Assembly (NCBI GenBank): GCA_946482335.1
Contig: CAMLRG010000002.1
Span: 1 to 64,000 of the forward strand
DNA: 64,000 bases
Direction of reading: 5' to 3'
DNA from: an uncultured Duganella sp.
GTDB lineage: Bacteria; Pseudomonadota; Gammaproteobacteria; Burkholderiales; Burkholderiaceae
Position numbers and translations under genes: made by a program. Below the pieces are notes generated by a model. That model had not been told where the DNA came from. It saw only the letters and a list, made by a program, of their open reading frames with translations, and did not search any database. Below are positions 14,979-24,244 of this stretch, one piece after another. Every line of letters starts with the position of its first letter. Positions within the stretch are counted from its first letter, which is position 1.

Positions 14979-16873
14979 AGCGTTGCACGCAGCGCGCCGC
15001 GCAGGGAATTGCAGACGACAATTTCCTCCGCGGCGAGCAGCATGTCGCGCGTGACGATGCGTTCCTGGGCGCCCCAGGCTTCCAGGATCACGGCGCGCAT
15101 CACGCCCGGCAACATGCCGCTGGATAAGGGCGGCGTTATCCATAGGCCATCCTGGCGGATGAAAACATTGCTGCGGCCTCCCTCCGTCAATTCGCCCCGT
15201 TCATTGAAGAACAGCTGGTCGAAGGCGCCTTGCGCGTCGGCCGCCTGCCATGCGGCGTCGTAGCGCGCGCGGATGGTGGTTTTGTGGCGCAGGAACAGGT
15301 CGCTGCTGTCGGTGGGCGTGTCGGCCAGCAGTACCCGTACCGGTTCCTGCAGCGGGACCAGTGCCCCGCTTTGCACGGCGAAAGCACCGGCGCTGTTCAT
15401 TGCCAGCCGCAATCGGTACGGCTGGCCGGGCGGGAGGGCCTGGCACGCCAGTGTGATGTAGGCGCGCGCGGCCGCGTCGTCCCAGGCGAAGCCGAAGTAG
15501 CGCGCCGAGGCAGCCAGGCGCTGCAGATGGCGCTCGGCGTGGCGCGCGCCGGTTTCGCGTGTGGCATGCATGGTTTCGAACAGTTCGAAATCGTTCGACA
15601 GGCCGGTCAGGAAACGTGCCTTCAACTGGCACTCGGCGAATTCCTCGTGCGGGTCGCTGTCGTAGACGATGCCGGCGCCGACACCCATGACGCCTTGGCG
15701 CACGCCGTTGTCGGGCGCCTGTAGCGTGAGCGTGCGGATCGGGACATTCAGGCAGAAGTCGCCATCCGGCGCGAACCAGCCGATGGCGCCGGTGTAGATG
15801 CCGCGCGGCTCGGGCTCCAGTTCGGCGATGATTTCCATGGTGCGCTTCTTGGGCGCGCCGGTGATCGAGCCGCAAGGGTAGAGGGCGGTGAAGATGTCTT
15901 GCAGCGTGGCGCCGTCGCGCAGGCGGGCCTGCACGGTGGAAGTCATCTGCAGCACGCTGCTGAAGCGGGTCACCTCGAACAGTTTGGGTACCTCGACACT
16001 GCCGGTGGCGGCCACGCGGCCGATGTCATTGCGCAGCAGGTCGACGATCATCAGGTTTTCGGCGCGGTTTTTCGGGTCGGCGGCCAGCGCGGCGGCGCGG
16101 CGGGCGTTTTCCGCGTCGAGCGCCTGCGCGTCGTCCGCTGCGGCGGCGGTCGCGCCGGGCAGGGCGGCCGGCGCGGTGCCCTTCATCGGGCGGGCGGTCA
16201 ACACGTCGCCCTCCTTACGCACGAACAGTTCCGGCGACAGCGACAGCACGGCGCGGCCGTCTTCGAAGCCGATCAGGGCGCCGTAAGGCACCGGCTGGCG
16301 TGCACGCAGGCGCTGGTAAAGCGCAAAGATCGAGCCGAAGGCATCGAAATGCAGGCGGTAGGTGTAGTTGACCTGGTAGGTGTCGCCGGCGGCGATGTAG
16401 TCGCGGATGCGCTGGATGGCGTCCACGAACTGCGCCTGGCTGACGTTGGCGCGGATCCCGGCCACGCCAGCCAGGCCAGCCGGCATCCACGGCTCGCGCC
16501 CGGCGTCCGGCCCGGCACCCGCGTCGGCGCCGCCGGCGGCGCGTTCGGCCAGCCATGCCGCCACCTCGGCCTGCGTCAGCTCGTCGCAGCGGTCGAACAG
16601 CAGCACTTGCGCCAGCGGCGGTGACGAAGCCGCGTCGCCGGCTTGCGGCGCCACGCCAACGATATGACCGCCCAGCTCATAGCTGAGGACAGGCACGGCA
16701 TGCAGCCCGCGCGCGAGCGCCTGCTCCATCCCCGCCAGCACATCCGGCCAGCCGGCGAAATCGCTGCACGCAAGGGTGGCCTGAAGGCCGGTATAGAGGC
16801 GGGAAAGCCGGCCAGCACCGGTGGCCGGATCGACGCTCGCGTCGTCCAGCAAAGCGAAGGTAAAGCAGTTCAA
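14975..16873 (-). CDS. pabB: Aminodeoxychorismate synthase component I fused to aminodeoxychorismate lyase
   Basis: 632 residues in two parts. Residues ~1-390 are a chorismate-utilising PabB domain (YQVNYTYRLHFDAFGS, ARPMKGTAPA, KNRAENLMIVDLLRNDIGRVA, SSVLQMTSTVQARL, GSITGAPKKRTMEIIAELE). Residues ~400-632 are a PLP fold-IV lyase (PabC) domain with FELFETMHATR and LFFNERGELTEGGRSNVFIRQDG. It makes 4-aminobenzoate for folate; the glutaminase PabA must be elsewhere. The start is a TTG whose sequence TTGA overlaps the slmA stop. The first internal ATG would remove part of the domain, so TTG is preferred. Confidence 0.88.
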   Translation of the reverse strand: MNCFTFALLDDASVDPATGAGRLSRLYTGLQATLACSDFAGWPDVLAGMEQALARGLHAVPVLSYELGGHIVGVAPQAGDAASSPPLAQVLLFDRCDELTQAEVAAWLAERAAGGADAGAGPDAGREPWMPAGLAGVAGIRANVSQAQFVDAIQRIRDYIAAGDTYQVNYTYRLHFDAFGSIFALYQRLRARQPVPYGALIGFEDGRAVLSLSPELFVRKEGDVLTARPMKGTAPAALPGATAAAADDAQALDAENARRAAALAADPKNRAENLMIVDLLRNDIGRVAATGSVEVPKLFEVTRFSSVLQMTSTVQARLRDGATLQDIFTALYPCGSITGAPKKRTMEIIAELEPEPRGIYTGAIGWFAPDGDFCLNVPIRTLTLQAPDNGVRQGVMGVGAGIVYDSDPHEEFAECQLKARFLTGLSNDFELFETMHATRETGARHAERHLQRLAASARYFGFAWDDAAARAYITLACQALPPGQPYRLRLAMNSAGAFAVQSGALVPLQEPVRVLLADTPTDSSDLFLRHKTTIRARYDAAWQAADAQGAFDQLFFNERGELTEGGRSNVFIRQDGLWITPPLSSGMLPGVMRAVILEAWGAQERIVTRDMLLAAEEIVVCNSLRGALRATL

Positions 16874-17445
16874 TTCAGCAGCAGTGCAATCTGTACGGCG
16901 GCGTCTTGAGAAGGATTCGACTTGAAGCCGCTCTTGGCGTATCGGTGCCAGCGGCCCAGCACGAAGCTGACCAGCAGCCCGGCGCGGGCCGCCACGTCGG
17001 CCTCATGGGCCTGGCCTTCGGCCGCTGCGGCACGCAGCGCCTGTTTCAGTGCCAGTTCCACGCGGTCGTAGAACTGGTTCATGCGCTGCTGCAGGCGCTC
17101 GTCTTCGTTGACCAGCGCATCGCCGATCAGCACCCGCGTCATGCCCGGGTTGCTGCTGGCGAAATGCAGCAGCATGCCCAGGATATCGCGTGCCTGGGCC
17201 ATGCCGTCCGTCTGCTTTTCGGCGATCTGGTTGATCAGGCCGAACACGGAGGACTCGATGAATTCGATCAGGCCCTCGAACATCTGGGCCTTGCTGGCGA
17301 AATGGCGGTACAGGGCCGCCTCGGAAACGTCCAGCTTGCGCGCCAGCGCAGCCGTCGTGATCTTTTCTCCTTTTGGATGCTCCAGCATTTCAGCCAGTGC
17401 CTGGAGGATTTGCAGCTTGCGCTGTCCGGGCGGTGTACTTGCCAT
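16870..17445 (-). CDS. slmA: SlmA-like nucleoid occlusion factor (TetR family)
   Basis: 191 residues. The N-terminal helix-turn-helix reads ITTAALARKLDVSEAALYRHFASKAQMFEGLIEFIE. The following LINQIAEKQTDGMAQARDILGMLLHFASSNPGMTRVLIGDALVNEDERLQQRMNQFYDRVE block is the conserved SlmA C-terminal region. SlmA binds specific chromosomal sites and blocks FtsZ assembly over the nucleoid. It is followed with a four-base overlap by pabBC and preceded by a HAD nucleotidase gene 15 bases upstream, all on the minus strand. SlmA-HAD nucleotidase adjacency is common in Burkholderiales. Confidence 0.9.
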   Translation of the reverse strand: MASTPPGQRKLQILQALAEMLEHPKGEKITTAALARKLDVSEAALYRHFASKAQMFEGLIEFIESSVFGLINQIAEKQTDGMAQARDILGMLLHFASSNPGMTRVLIGDALVNEDERLQQRMNQFYDRVELALKQALRAAAAEGQAHEADVAARAGLLVSFVLGRWHRYAKSGFKSNPSQDAAVQIALLLN

Positions 17446-17460
17446 GGGTTTTGGACCTGT

Positions 17461-18150
17461 TTATTTAAATTTCAACAGCTGTTTGACAGATTTTACTTTG
17501 ACATCGAGCCATGCCGGTTTTTTCCCCGGCTCCAGCAGGTATTGCGTGACCCACACGGTGCGCATGCCCAGCGCATGCGCGGAGCGCAGGTTATCCAGCG
17601 TATCCTCGACAAGGATACACCGGCGCGGGTTCAGCCCCTGCCGCCGCATCAGCCGGCGCAGCATCAGGCGCGATGGCTTGGGCCGCAACTGGCGGTGCAC
17701 GAACATCGACTCGATCGACACCTGTTCGCTGAAATGGCGGCCGATCCCCATGTGGCCGACCACCTTGCGCGCATAGTCGCGCGGCGCATTGGTCAGCAGG
17801 ATCTTGCGGCCGGGCAGGCGGCGCAGCAGCCGGCCCAGGCCGCGTTCATGGCGGATCAGGGCCTGCAAGTCCCCCAGCTCGTGCGTTTCGCGCAGGAAGT
17901 GGGCCGCATTCACCCCATGGTGGCGCACCAGGCCAAGCAGGGTGGCGCCGTACAGCCGCCAGTACCGGTCACGCGCCGCGTTGACCTGCTCCAGGCTGGC
18001 CGGCATCACGCCATCGCCCAGCACGCGCGCCATATAGACGTTCATCTTCTGCACCATGGCAGGGAAGATGGCGTGCGAAGCATTGTGCAGCGTGTTGTCC
18101 AGGTCGAACAGCCAGACCGGCGCCGAGGGTTTAATATTCACGTTCACCAT
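17461..18150 (-). CDS. HAD-superfamily pyrimidine 5'-nucleotidase
   Basis: 229 residues from the ATG read at 18150. HAD motif I is VWLFDLDNTLHNASHAIFP (nucleophile and acid Asp), motif II ILLTNAPRDYARKVV, motif III/IV CILVEDTLDNLRSAHALGMRTVWV. This matches the SDT1/YjjG-like pyrimidine 5'-nucleotidase subgroup. It lies directly upstream of slmA on the same strand. It is divergent from the TraB-like gene with only nine bases between start codons, so the promoters overlap. Physiological substrate probably UMP/CMP by family, not tested. Confidence 0.85.
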   Translation of the reverse strand: MVNVNIKPSAPVWLFDLDNTLHNASHAIFPAMVQKMNVYMARVLGDGVMPASLEQVNAARDRYWRLYGATLLGLVRHHGVNAAHFLRETHELGDLQALIRHERGLGRLLRRLPGRKILLTNAPRDYARKVVGHMGIGRHFSEQVSIESMFVHRQLRPKPSRLMLRRLMRRQGLNPRRCILVEDTLDNLRSAHALGMRTVWVTQYLLEPGKKPAWLDVKVKSVKQLLKFK

Positions 18151-18159
18151 GGAGGGATT

Positions 18160-19086
18160 ATGCGACGCACGATTATAGTGATGTTTTGCCTGCTGCTTGG
18201 CATCGGCCTTGGCGCCGGCGCGGCGGAGCCGGCTGCGGCCACGGCAAAGGCCGCACAGCCGGCGCGCGGCGCGCTGTACAAGCTGGAATACGCGGGCAAT
18301 ACCTCCTGGCTGTTCGGCACCATCCACGTCGGCATCCCGGACTTCTATCCCTTGGAGCCGCGCGTCACCGAGGCGATGCAGCGCGCCACGGCGATCGCGC
18401 TGGAAATCGATCCGGCTGCCGACCCGGCCAAGTCGATGGCCGTGATGCGCGAATACGGCCTGTATGCGCCGGGCAGCGGCAGCGCGATGAGCGATATCCG
18501 TCCCGAATACCGGCCGCGCCTCGAACGCATGCTGAAAAAGCATGGCATTGCGCCGGAAATGGTCGCGGCCATGAAGCCGTGGCTGGTGGTGATGATGATT
18601 ACCATTGGCGAATACCGCAGCCTGGGCTACCGCCCGGAGCTGGGCGTCGACCTGCACCTGGCGCGCGCGGCGCACGGACAAAACAAGCGCGTGGTGGAAC
18701 TGGAATCGGTCGGCGGCCAGGCCGCGCTGTTCGGCCGCCTGTCGCCGCAGGAGCAGGCGCGCTTCCTGGAGGACAGCCTGGATACGTTCGAAGACCCGAA
18801 GCAGGGCGTGCAGCCGCGCGACCTGCTCGATGCCTGGGCTTCGGCCGATGCCGCCAAATTCGATGCGCTGGCGCGCGAAGTGGAAGGCGACAAGACCTTT
18901 TCCGGCAAGTTCATGAAGCAGGTACTGCTCGACGAACGCAATCCCGTGCTGGCCGACGGCATCGTGGCAATGATGAAAAAAGAACAGCACAGTTTTGCCG
19001 CGATCGGCACACTGCATCTGGTGGGAACGGGGAATGTTGCGGAACTGCTGCGCCAGCGTGGCGTGAAAGTAGAGCGGATCTACTGA
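18160..19086 (+). CDS. TraB/GumN-family periplasmic protein
   Basis: 308 residues. A signal peptide (MRRTIIVMFCLLLGIGLGAGAAEPA) precedes a TraB/GumN domain with SWLFGTIHVGIPDFYPL near residue 45 (the conserved GTIH motif). At the C-terminus is FAAIGTLHLVGTGNVAELLRQRGVKVERIY, the second conserved GxLHxxG motif. The two His/Glu motifs suggest a metal-dependent hydrolase related to Tiki/TraB peptidase-like proteins. Activity in bacteria is not well defined. It reads into the antisense side of a tRNA-Thr gene 6 bases beyond its stop. Confidence 0.8.
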   Translation: MRRTIIVMFCLLLGIGLGAGAAEPAAATAKAAQPARGALYKLEYAGNTSWLFGTIHVGIPDFYPLEPRVTEAMQRATAIALEIDPAADPAKSMAVMREYGLYAPGSGSAMSDIRPEYRPRLERMLKKHGIAPEMVAAMKPWLVVMMITIGEYRSLGYRPELGVDLHLARAAHGQNKRVVELESVGGQAALFGRLSPQEQARFLEDSLDTFEDPKQGVQPRDLLDAWASADAAKFDALAREVEGDKTFSGKFMKQVLLDERNPVLADGIVAMMKKEQHSFAAIGTLHLVGTGNVAELLRQRGVKVERIY

Positions 19087-19092
19087 GGAGAA

Positions 19093-19167
<75 letters not shown>

Positions 19168-19178
19168 ATTCACGATTC

Positions 19179-19200
19179 TGGCGGCTGTTGAAAGCCGCCA
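19179..19200. other. Hairpin between argB and tRNA-Thr
   Basis: TGGCGGCT (19179-19186) pairs with AGCCGCCA (19193-19200) around a six-base loop. A run of seven A on the plus strand (T on the minus strand) lies on the argB side. For transcription from argB the T run precedes the stem, so it is not a canonical intrinsic terminator. It may be a processing or protective stem upstream of the tRNA. Confidence 0.4.
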
Positions 19201-19206
19201 AAAAAA

Positions 19207-20130
19207 TTAGTGAGACCGGATCATAGTGCCAAAAGCCTGTTCGGTCAAGACTTCCAGCAACAAACTGTGTTCGATCCGCCCGTCGATGATGTGCACGGTG
19301 TTCACGCCCGACTTGGCCGCGTCCAGTGCGGAAGAGATTTTTGGCAGCATGCCGCCGGAAATCGTCCCGTCGGCGAACATTTCGTCGATTTCGCGCGCCG
19401 ACAGGTCGGTCACCAGCTTGCCGTTCTTGTCCTGCACGCCGGCGATGTTGGTCATCATGATCAGTTTTTCCGCCTTCAGGATTTCGGCGATCTTGCCGGC
19501 CACCACGTCGGCGTTGATGTTGTAAGCCTGGCCATCCTTGCCGAAGCCGATCGGGGAAATAATTGGGATAAAGGCATCATCCTGCAGGGCTTTCACCACC
19601 GCCGGGTTGATTGCCTCGATTTCGCCAACGAAGCCAATGTCCAGGAATTCACCCGGTTTTTCCTTGTCCGGCATGGACATCTTGCGGGCGCGGATCAGGC
19701 CGCCGTCCTTGCCCGTCAGGCCCACCGCCTGGCCGCCGTAGTGGTTGATCAGCATCACGATGTCCTGCTGCACTTCGCCGCCCAGCACCCATTCCACCAC
19801 TTCCATGGTCTCTTCGTCGGTGATGCGCATGCCCTGCACGAAGGTACCCTGCTTGCCGATCTTCTTCAGCGCGCTGTCGATCTGCGGGCCGCCGCCGTGC
19901 ACCACCACCGGATTCATGCCCACCAGTTTCAGCAGGATCAGGTCGCGCGCAAAGCCGTGCTTCAGGCGCTCTTCGGTCATGGCGTTGCCACCGTATTTGA
20001 TGACGATGGTTTTGCCGTGGTAATTGCGGATGTACGGCAATGCCTCAGCCAGGATCTGTGCTTTGACCTGGGGCGTTACGCCGCTCAGGTCAGTGGTCAG
20101 GTCCGGGTCGGTGGCAGGCAGGTTGGTCAT
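19207..20130 (-). CDS. argB: N-acetylglutamate kinase
   Basis: 307 residues. Amino-acid kinase fold with [45 protein letters not shown] near the start (phosphate-binding Lys and GGG), [17 protein letters not shown], and [27 protein letters not shown]. It catalyses the second step of arginine biosynthesis, phosphorylating N-acetyl-L-glutamate. The long N-terminal helix before the kinase core ([26 protein letters not shown]) is typical of arginine-inhibited hexameric ArgB, so feedback by arginine is likely. Single gene, not in an arg operon here. Confidence 0.96.
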   Translation of the reverse strand: MTNLPATDPDLTTDLSGVTPQVKAQILAEALPYIRNYHGKTIVIKYGGNAMTEERLKHGFARDLILLKLVGMNPVVVHGGGPQIDSALKKIGKQGTFVQGMRITDEETMEVVEWVLGGEVQQDIVMLINHYGGQAVGLTGKDGGLIRARKMSMPDKEKPGEFLDIGFVGEIEAINPAVVKALQDDAFIPIISPIGFGKDGQAYNINADVVAGKIAEILKAEKLIMMTNIAGVQDKNGKLVTDLSAREIDEMFADGTISGGMLPKISSALDAAKSGVNTVHIIDGRIEHSLLLEVLTEQAFGTMIRSH

Positions 20131-20250
20131 GTCAGTTCCAGAAAATGTGATTGAAGGTCAATGCTGCGCATTATAGGGCCAATCGGCTTGTCATTTCCGG
20201 ATTGATCCGCTAGGCTGGCTTGGTTCCCGACGCATGATTGCAATGATTAT

Positions 20251-20454
20251 ATGAGTACCTGTGAGCGTTGCGGCGCAGAGTTCCACTGCGCAATGGCCGA
20301 TGCGGCGCCTGGCGCCAAACCGACCGGTGCGCCGGATGAGACGCCATGCTGGTGCACCTTCCTGCCGCCCGCCGTGCCGGTGCCTGGCGTGGAAGCCGTC
20401 GGCTGCTGGTGCCCAACTTGCCTGCGCGCCCATATCGACCTCACAGCGCGCTGA
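20251..20454 (+). CDS. Small cysteine-rich CWC-family protein
   Basis: 67 residues: MSTCERCGAEFHCAMAD, then PCWCTFLPPAVP, then CWCPTCLRAHIDL. The seven or more Cys in CxxC and CWC arrangement match the 'cysteine-rich CWC' family, a probable zinc-binding fold of unknown role. It sits after argB in the opposite direction, and its last 14 bases overlap the 3' end of the convergent esterase gene. Codon use is normal for the region, and the conserved Cys spacing makes a spurious reading unlikely. Confidence 0.75.
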   Translation: MSTCERCGAEFHCAMADAAPGAKPTGAPDETPCWCTFLPPAVPVPGVEAVGCWCPTCLRAHIDLTAR

Positions 20455-21370
20455 AGAACCTCATCATTTCCCGGCTGGCATCCGGCCCGCGCGGGTCGGT
20501 ATAGCTACCGGCCGCGCTGCCGCCCGACCAGGCGTGGCCGGCGCCGTGGATCACCCAGTGTTCGCCCAGCGGCGAACCGTCATCGAGCCAGTGGGCTTTC
20601 AGCGTGAAGGCGTGGCCGTCGGGCACCTGTCCCGCCAGCGTGGCTGGGTTGGCCCGTTCGCCCAGCGGGTGGCTGCGCAATCCCTGCGCCAGCACTTGCT
20701 CGCCATTGGCCGGGTGCACGGTACGGTCCTGGTCCCCGTGGAAGACGATGATGGGCTGGCCGGCCGAAAGAGCCTCCTGGGCCCGCGCCGCGCCGCGCCG
20801 CATGGCCAGCATTGCCGAAGGCAGGTCGCGCGCGGCGGCGAAAGGCAGGCCGGAATGGACGCCGACTGCGGCGAACAGGTCCGGATACAGGGTGCCGGCA
20901 ATGACGGCCATGGCGCCGCCCGCCGACAGTCCGGCGATATAGACCTGGCTTTGCTGCACCGGATAGCGCGCCATGATGTCGCGCGTCATGGCGGCGATGA
21001 TGGCTGGCTCGCCCTGGCCGCGCGCCTGGTCCAGGGCGCTGAACCAGTTCCAGCAGCGTGTATGGTTGGCGTCCGGCGCCTGTGCCGGGTACAGCACCAG
21101 GCAGCCGCGCTCCTCGGCCACCGCATTCATTTGCGTGCCGGCGGCGAAATCGTCGGGATCCTGCAGGCAGCCGTGCAGCATCACCAGCAGCGGCACGGGC
21201 TGGCCGGCGTAACTGGACGGCACGTACAGCTTGTAACTGCGGCTGCCGGCGCGGCAATGGAAGTCGCCGCCGATGAATTGCGGCTGGCCGGGATCGGGAT
21301 CGGCGCGGTCCGGGCGGCGGCGCGCCAGCATGCCCAGCGCGCGGGAAAACCAATGGCGATCGAGCTTCAT
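20441..21370 (-). CDS. PHB-depolymerase-family esterase (no leader)
   Basis: 309 residues from the ATG read at 21370 (MKLDRHWFSRALG), which has GAGGTG upstream. Catalytic features: oxyanion segment PLLVMLHGCLQDPDDFAAGTQMN, nucleophile Ser in YIAGLSAGGAMAVIAGTLYPDLFAAVGVHSG, Asp in IVFHGDQDRTVHPANG, His in VIHGAGHAWSGGS. This is the poly(3-hydroxybutyrate) depolymerase/feruloyl-esterase-like family (PhaZ/LpqC type). There is no clear signal peptide, so it is probably cytoplasmic, unlike the relative at 11457-12458, which is exported. Substrate unproven. Confidence 0.85.
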   Translation of the reverse strand: MKLDRHWFSRALGMLARRRPDRADPDPGQPQFIGGDFHCRAGSRSYKLYVPSSYAGQPVPLLVMLHGCLQDPDDFAAGTQMNAVAEERGCLVLYPAQAPDANHTRCWNWFSALDQARGQGEPAIIAAMTRDIMARYPVQQSQVYIAGLSAGGAMAVIAGTLYPDLFAAVGVHSGLPFAAARDLPSAMLAMRRGAARAQEALSAGQPIIVFHGDQDRTVHPANGEQVLAQGLRSHPLGERANPATLAGQVPDGHAFTLKAHWLDDGSPLGEHWVIHGAGHAWSGGSAAGSYTDPRGPDASREMMRFFSAL

Positions 21371-21502
21371 AAGCACCTCGGAGGCTGGTTGGTCTGCGGG
21401 TCTCCTCGCCACTCCTTATTGTTCTGGTGCGCCATCAGTATAGCAAGGTTATCGAATTTGCTAGTCACGGCTGGTTTGCCGCACTGCGGTAAAATGGCGG
21501 CC

Positions 21503-21718
21503 ATGAGTACTGAACTGCCGCCAGGCGCGCCGGAACTGGCGACGCCTGTGCCATCCCCCTGCATCAGCCTGTGCAAGATGAACCGTGACACCGGTTATTG
21601 CGAAGGTTGCCTGCGCACCATCGACGAAATCGTCGCCTGGTCGCGTGCCGACGACGCTTACAAGCGCGCCGTGTGGGCTGAGCTGCGCCGCCGCGAGCAA
21701 CTGATCGACTTTGACTGA
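21503..21718 (+). CDS. DUF1289 (YdhL-type) small cysteine protein
   Basis: 71 residues with SPCISLCKMNRDTGYCEGCLRTIDEIVAWSRADDAYKRAVWAELRRR. The CxxxC...CxxC pattern and following helix are the DUF1289 signature, thought to bind a metal or Fe-S unit; function unknown. Two in-frame ATGs (21494, 21503) are possible. The second is used because the first has little room for a ribosome site. The next gene starts five bases after its stop, so they are co-transcribed. Confidence 0.85.
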   Translation: MSTELPPGAPELATPVPSPCISLCKMNRDTGYCEGCLRTIDEIVAWSRADDAYKRAVWAELRRREQLIDFD

Positions 21719-21722
21719 AGCA

Positions 21723-22631
21723 ATGAAGCTACACTCCTCCATCCACGTTTTCGAACGCGGCTGGCTCTCGTCCAATAATGTGCTGCTGCTGGGCCGCCAT
21801 GACGCGGCCCTGATCGACAGCGGCTACTTCACGCACCGGCAACAGACGCTGGAACTGGTGCGCCACGCCCTGCACGGGCGCCGCCTGGATCGTTTATACA
21901 ACACCCACCTGCACTCCGACCATTGCGGCGGCAATGCGGCGCTGCAAGCCCATTTCGGCTGCAATACCTATATCCCGGAAGCGGAAGCGGACAAGGTGCA
22001 GCGCTGGGATGAGGATGCGCTGAGCTTCAAGGCCACCGGGCAGCAGTGCGAACGCTTCACGATCGACGGCGTGGTCACGCCCGGCGAGACCCTGCTCCTG
22101 GGCGACCTGGAATGGCAGGTGCACGGTGCGCCGGGCCACCATGCGCATTCGGTGATCTATTACTGCCCCGCGGAAAAGGTGCTGGTCTCGGCCGACGCGC
22201 TGTGGCAGAACGGCTTTGGCGTGATCTTCCCCGAACTGGAAGACGATGGCGGCTTCGAAGAAGCCGGCGCCACGCTCGACCTGATCGCCGGACTTGACGT
22301 GCAGACCGTCATCCCCGGCCATGGCGCCGTGTTCCAGGACGTGGACGCTGCCCTGAGCCGTGCCCGCCGCCGCCTCGATTTCCTGTCGGCCGACCCCAAG
22401 CGCAATGCCGAATACGCCGTCAAGGTCTTGCTGAAATTCCTGCTGCTGGAGCGCCAGAGCATGCCGGTGGCCGACGTCGGCCCCTTGTTTGCCACCATCC
22501 CCCTGATGGAAGCGATGGGCCGCCGCCACTTCGGCATGGCGCCCGACGAACTCGCCGCCTGGGCCATCAAGCAGCTGGTCCGCGCTTGCAGCGCGCGCAT
22601 CGACAACGGTCTTCTCCTCAACGACGGCTAA
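21723..22631 (+). CDS. Metallo-beta-lactamase-fold hydrolase
   Basis: 302 residues. The metal-binding motif is LYNTHLHSDHCGGNAAL (His62, His64, Asp66, His67), followed by HGAPGHHAHSVIYYCPAEKVLVSADALW with the next His and Asp, and the C-terminal TVIPGHGAVF. These are the ligands of a two-metal MBL hydrolase of glyoxalase II/quorum-quenching-like type. It lies between the DUF1289 gene and a CorA-like gene on the plus strand. No leader peptide. Substrate unknown. Confidence 0.85.
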   Translation: MKLHSSIHVFERGWLSSNNVLLLGRHDAALIDSGYFTHRQQTLELVRHALHGRRLDRLYNTHLHSDHCGGNAALQAHFGCNTYIPEAEADKVQRWDEDALSFKATGQQCERFTIDGVVTPGETLLLGDLEWQVHGAPGHHAHSVIYYCPAEKVLVSADALWQNGFGVIFPELEDDGGFEEAGATLDLIAGLDVQTVIPGHGAVFQDVDAALSRARRRLDFLSADPKRNAEYAVKVLLKFLLLERQSMPVADVGPLFATIPLMEAMGRRHFGMAPDELAAWAIKQLVRACSARIDNGLLLNDG

Positions 22632-22646
22632 GCTATACTGGGCCGC

Positions 22647-24236
22647 ATGAGCGCCCAATCCCCGCATGTGCAGCATGTCCGGCAAGTCCTGCTATGGCCG
22701 CTGCGGCTGATGCCGCCCGAGGGGGCTGAGCGCGCGCATGCGCGGCCCTGGGAGTTGCTGGGCCCCGATTCGCCCTGGCGCGAAGTGACTTCGGCGCAGG
22801 ATGCGGGCGCCGCGTTCCAGGAGCGCTATTACACCGAATTCGTCAGCTTCCTGCCCTATGTGCAGCGCTTCCTGTTCGGCGCCGGCCAGCGCCGCATCTT
22901 CCGCCGCCGCGATATCGCCCAGGTGCGCGTGGTGCCGCAGCCAGGCGCGCAGCCGCGCGTGCTGGAAGTGCACAACCTCTGCCTGCACTTCTTCTTCGAC
23001 ATCGACATCGTCCTGCTGGTGATGGAACTGGGCACGAGCGACCTGCCGCTGGACGCTGCGCAGGACCTGTTGTACCGCTTCGGCCGCGCCTATCCCGCCG
23101 GCTGGGATGAACATGGCAGCGCCCTGCATTGCATGCACGGCGTCGAATGGCTGGATGCGGATGGCCGCCTGCTGGCGCAATCGGATGCGCAGGAACGGCA
23201 GGCATTCATCGACCAGGTGGTGCGGCACCAGGCCCCGCGCATCGCCTCGCACTGGCGCTACCTGCTGGAACCGATGGCGCCCGACGCGCCCGGAGCCACG
23301 GTGGCACTGCGCTACCGCCAGGTGGAGTACTACCGCATGCCGATGATGGCTTACCTGGCGGTCGACCGGCCGAGCGAGCTTTCGACGGCCGATTTCGCGG
23401 CGCTGGGCGCCATGGCCGGCACCTCGGCTGCGCCGGCGGCCGCGGCCGATGCGCAGCGCATGCAGCCGGACGGCGTCGACCGCCGCTATTTCTACGACCG
23501 CTTCTGGTGCGATGGCGGCTCGGCGCCGTACACGCGCTATATCTGCAGCGGCTACGCGCTGGTGGTGGTTGGCGACGCGGCTTCGCAATTCTTTTGCTGC
23601 AAGGAGCGCGGCGTGCTGTCGCAGTTCCGCCACCAGCACTTCCTGCTGTTCATGATCGCCCATATGCAGAAGGCGTCGCTCTTGATGTTTTCCGACCGCC
23701 TGGCCGAAGCGCTGACGCAATTGCAGGTGACCGATGCCGACAGCGTGCGCGCCTTCAAGCGCCGCATCCGCTATGCCTTCGAGAGTTTCCTGCGCTTTAC
23801 GCACCGCTACTGGTTCACCGAAATCTCCGACCAGCAGCAGATCCGCGCCCTGTTCCGCATGTGCGGGCAGCACCTCGACCTGGAACGCGCCTATGCGGAA
23901 GTGAAAACCCGCGTGGCCGACATGAACGGCTACCTGGAAGCGGACAGCCTGCGGCGCCAGGCCAACACGGTGGTGCGCCTGACCGTGGTGACGATCTTCG
24001 GGATGATCGGCACCATCACCACCGGCTTCCTCGGCATGAACCTGCTGGCCGAAGCCGATGCGCCGCTGTCGCGCAGGCTGTGGTTCTTCGTTGCCGTATT
24101 CGGCGTGACGACCGCGTTGACCGTCTATACCATGGCCAAATCCAAGCGCCTGTCGGACTTCCTCGATGCCCTGTCGGACGAAAGGCTGTCCGCGTGGACC
24201 AAGCTCAAGGCGTTGGCCGCCGTGTGGAAACCATAA
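22647..24236 (+). CDS. CorA-like divalent cation transporter family protein
   Basis: 529 residues, longer than usual CorA (~320). The last ~100 residues carry two membrane helices joined by the diagnostic loop GMN in TTGFLGMNLLAEADAPLSRR (residues ~463-481), then WFFVAVFGVTTALTVYTMAKSKR. The large N-terminal cytoplasmic part is unusual, with an acidic/aromatic middle (VDRRYFYDRFWCDGG). CorA proteins form pentamers that move Mg2+, Co2+ or, in the ZntB branch, Zn2+. Substrate cannot be told. It starts 15 bases after the MBL gene and is followed within 8 bases by the next. Confidence 0.75.
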   Translation: MSAQSPHVQHVRQVLLWPLRLMPPEGAERAHARPWELLGPDSPWREVTSAQDAGAAFQERYYTEFVSFLPYVQRFLFGAGQRRIFRRRDIAQVRVVPQPGAQPRVLEVHNLCLHFFFDIDIVLLVMELGTSDLPLDAAQDLLYRFGRAYPAGWDEHGSALHCMHGVEWLDADGRLLAQSDAQERQAFIDQVVRHQAPRIASHWRYLLEPMAPDAPGATVALRYRQVEYYRMPMMAYLAVDRPSELSTADFAALGAMAGTSAAPAAAADAQRMQPDGVDRRYFYDRFWCDGGSAPYTRYICSGYALVVVGDAASQFFCCKERGVLSQFRHQHFLLFMIAHMQKASLLMFSDRLAEALTQLQVTDADSVRAFKRRIRYAFESFLRFTHRYWFTEISDQQQIRALFRMCGQHLDLERAYAEVKTRVADMNGYLEADSLRRQANTVVRLTVVTIFGMIGTITTGFLGMNLLAEADAPLSRRLWFFVAVFGVTTALTVYTMAKSKRLSDFLDALSDERLSAWTKLKALAAVWKP

Positions 24237-24244
24237 GGATCACC

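Noticed and set aside
19179..19200. Intrinsic terminator for argB
   Set aside because: The T run lies before, not after, the stem on the argB transcript.
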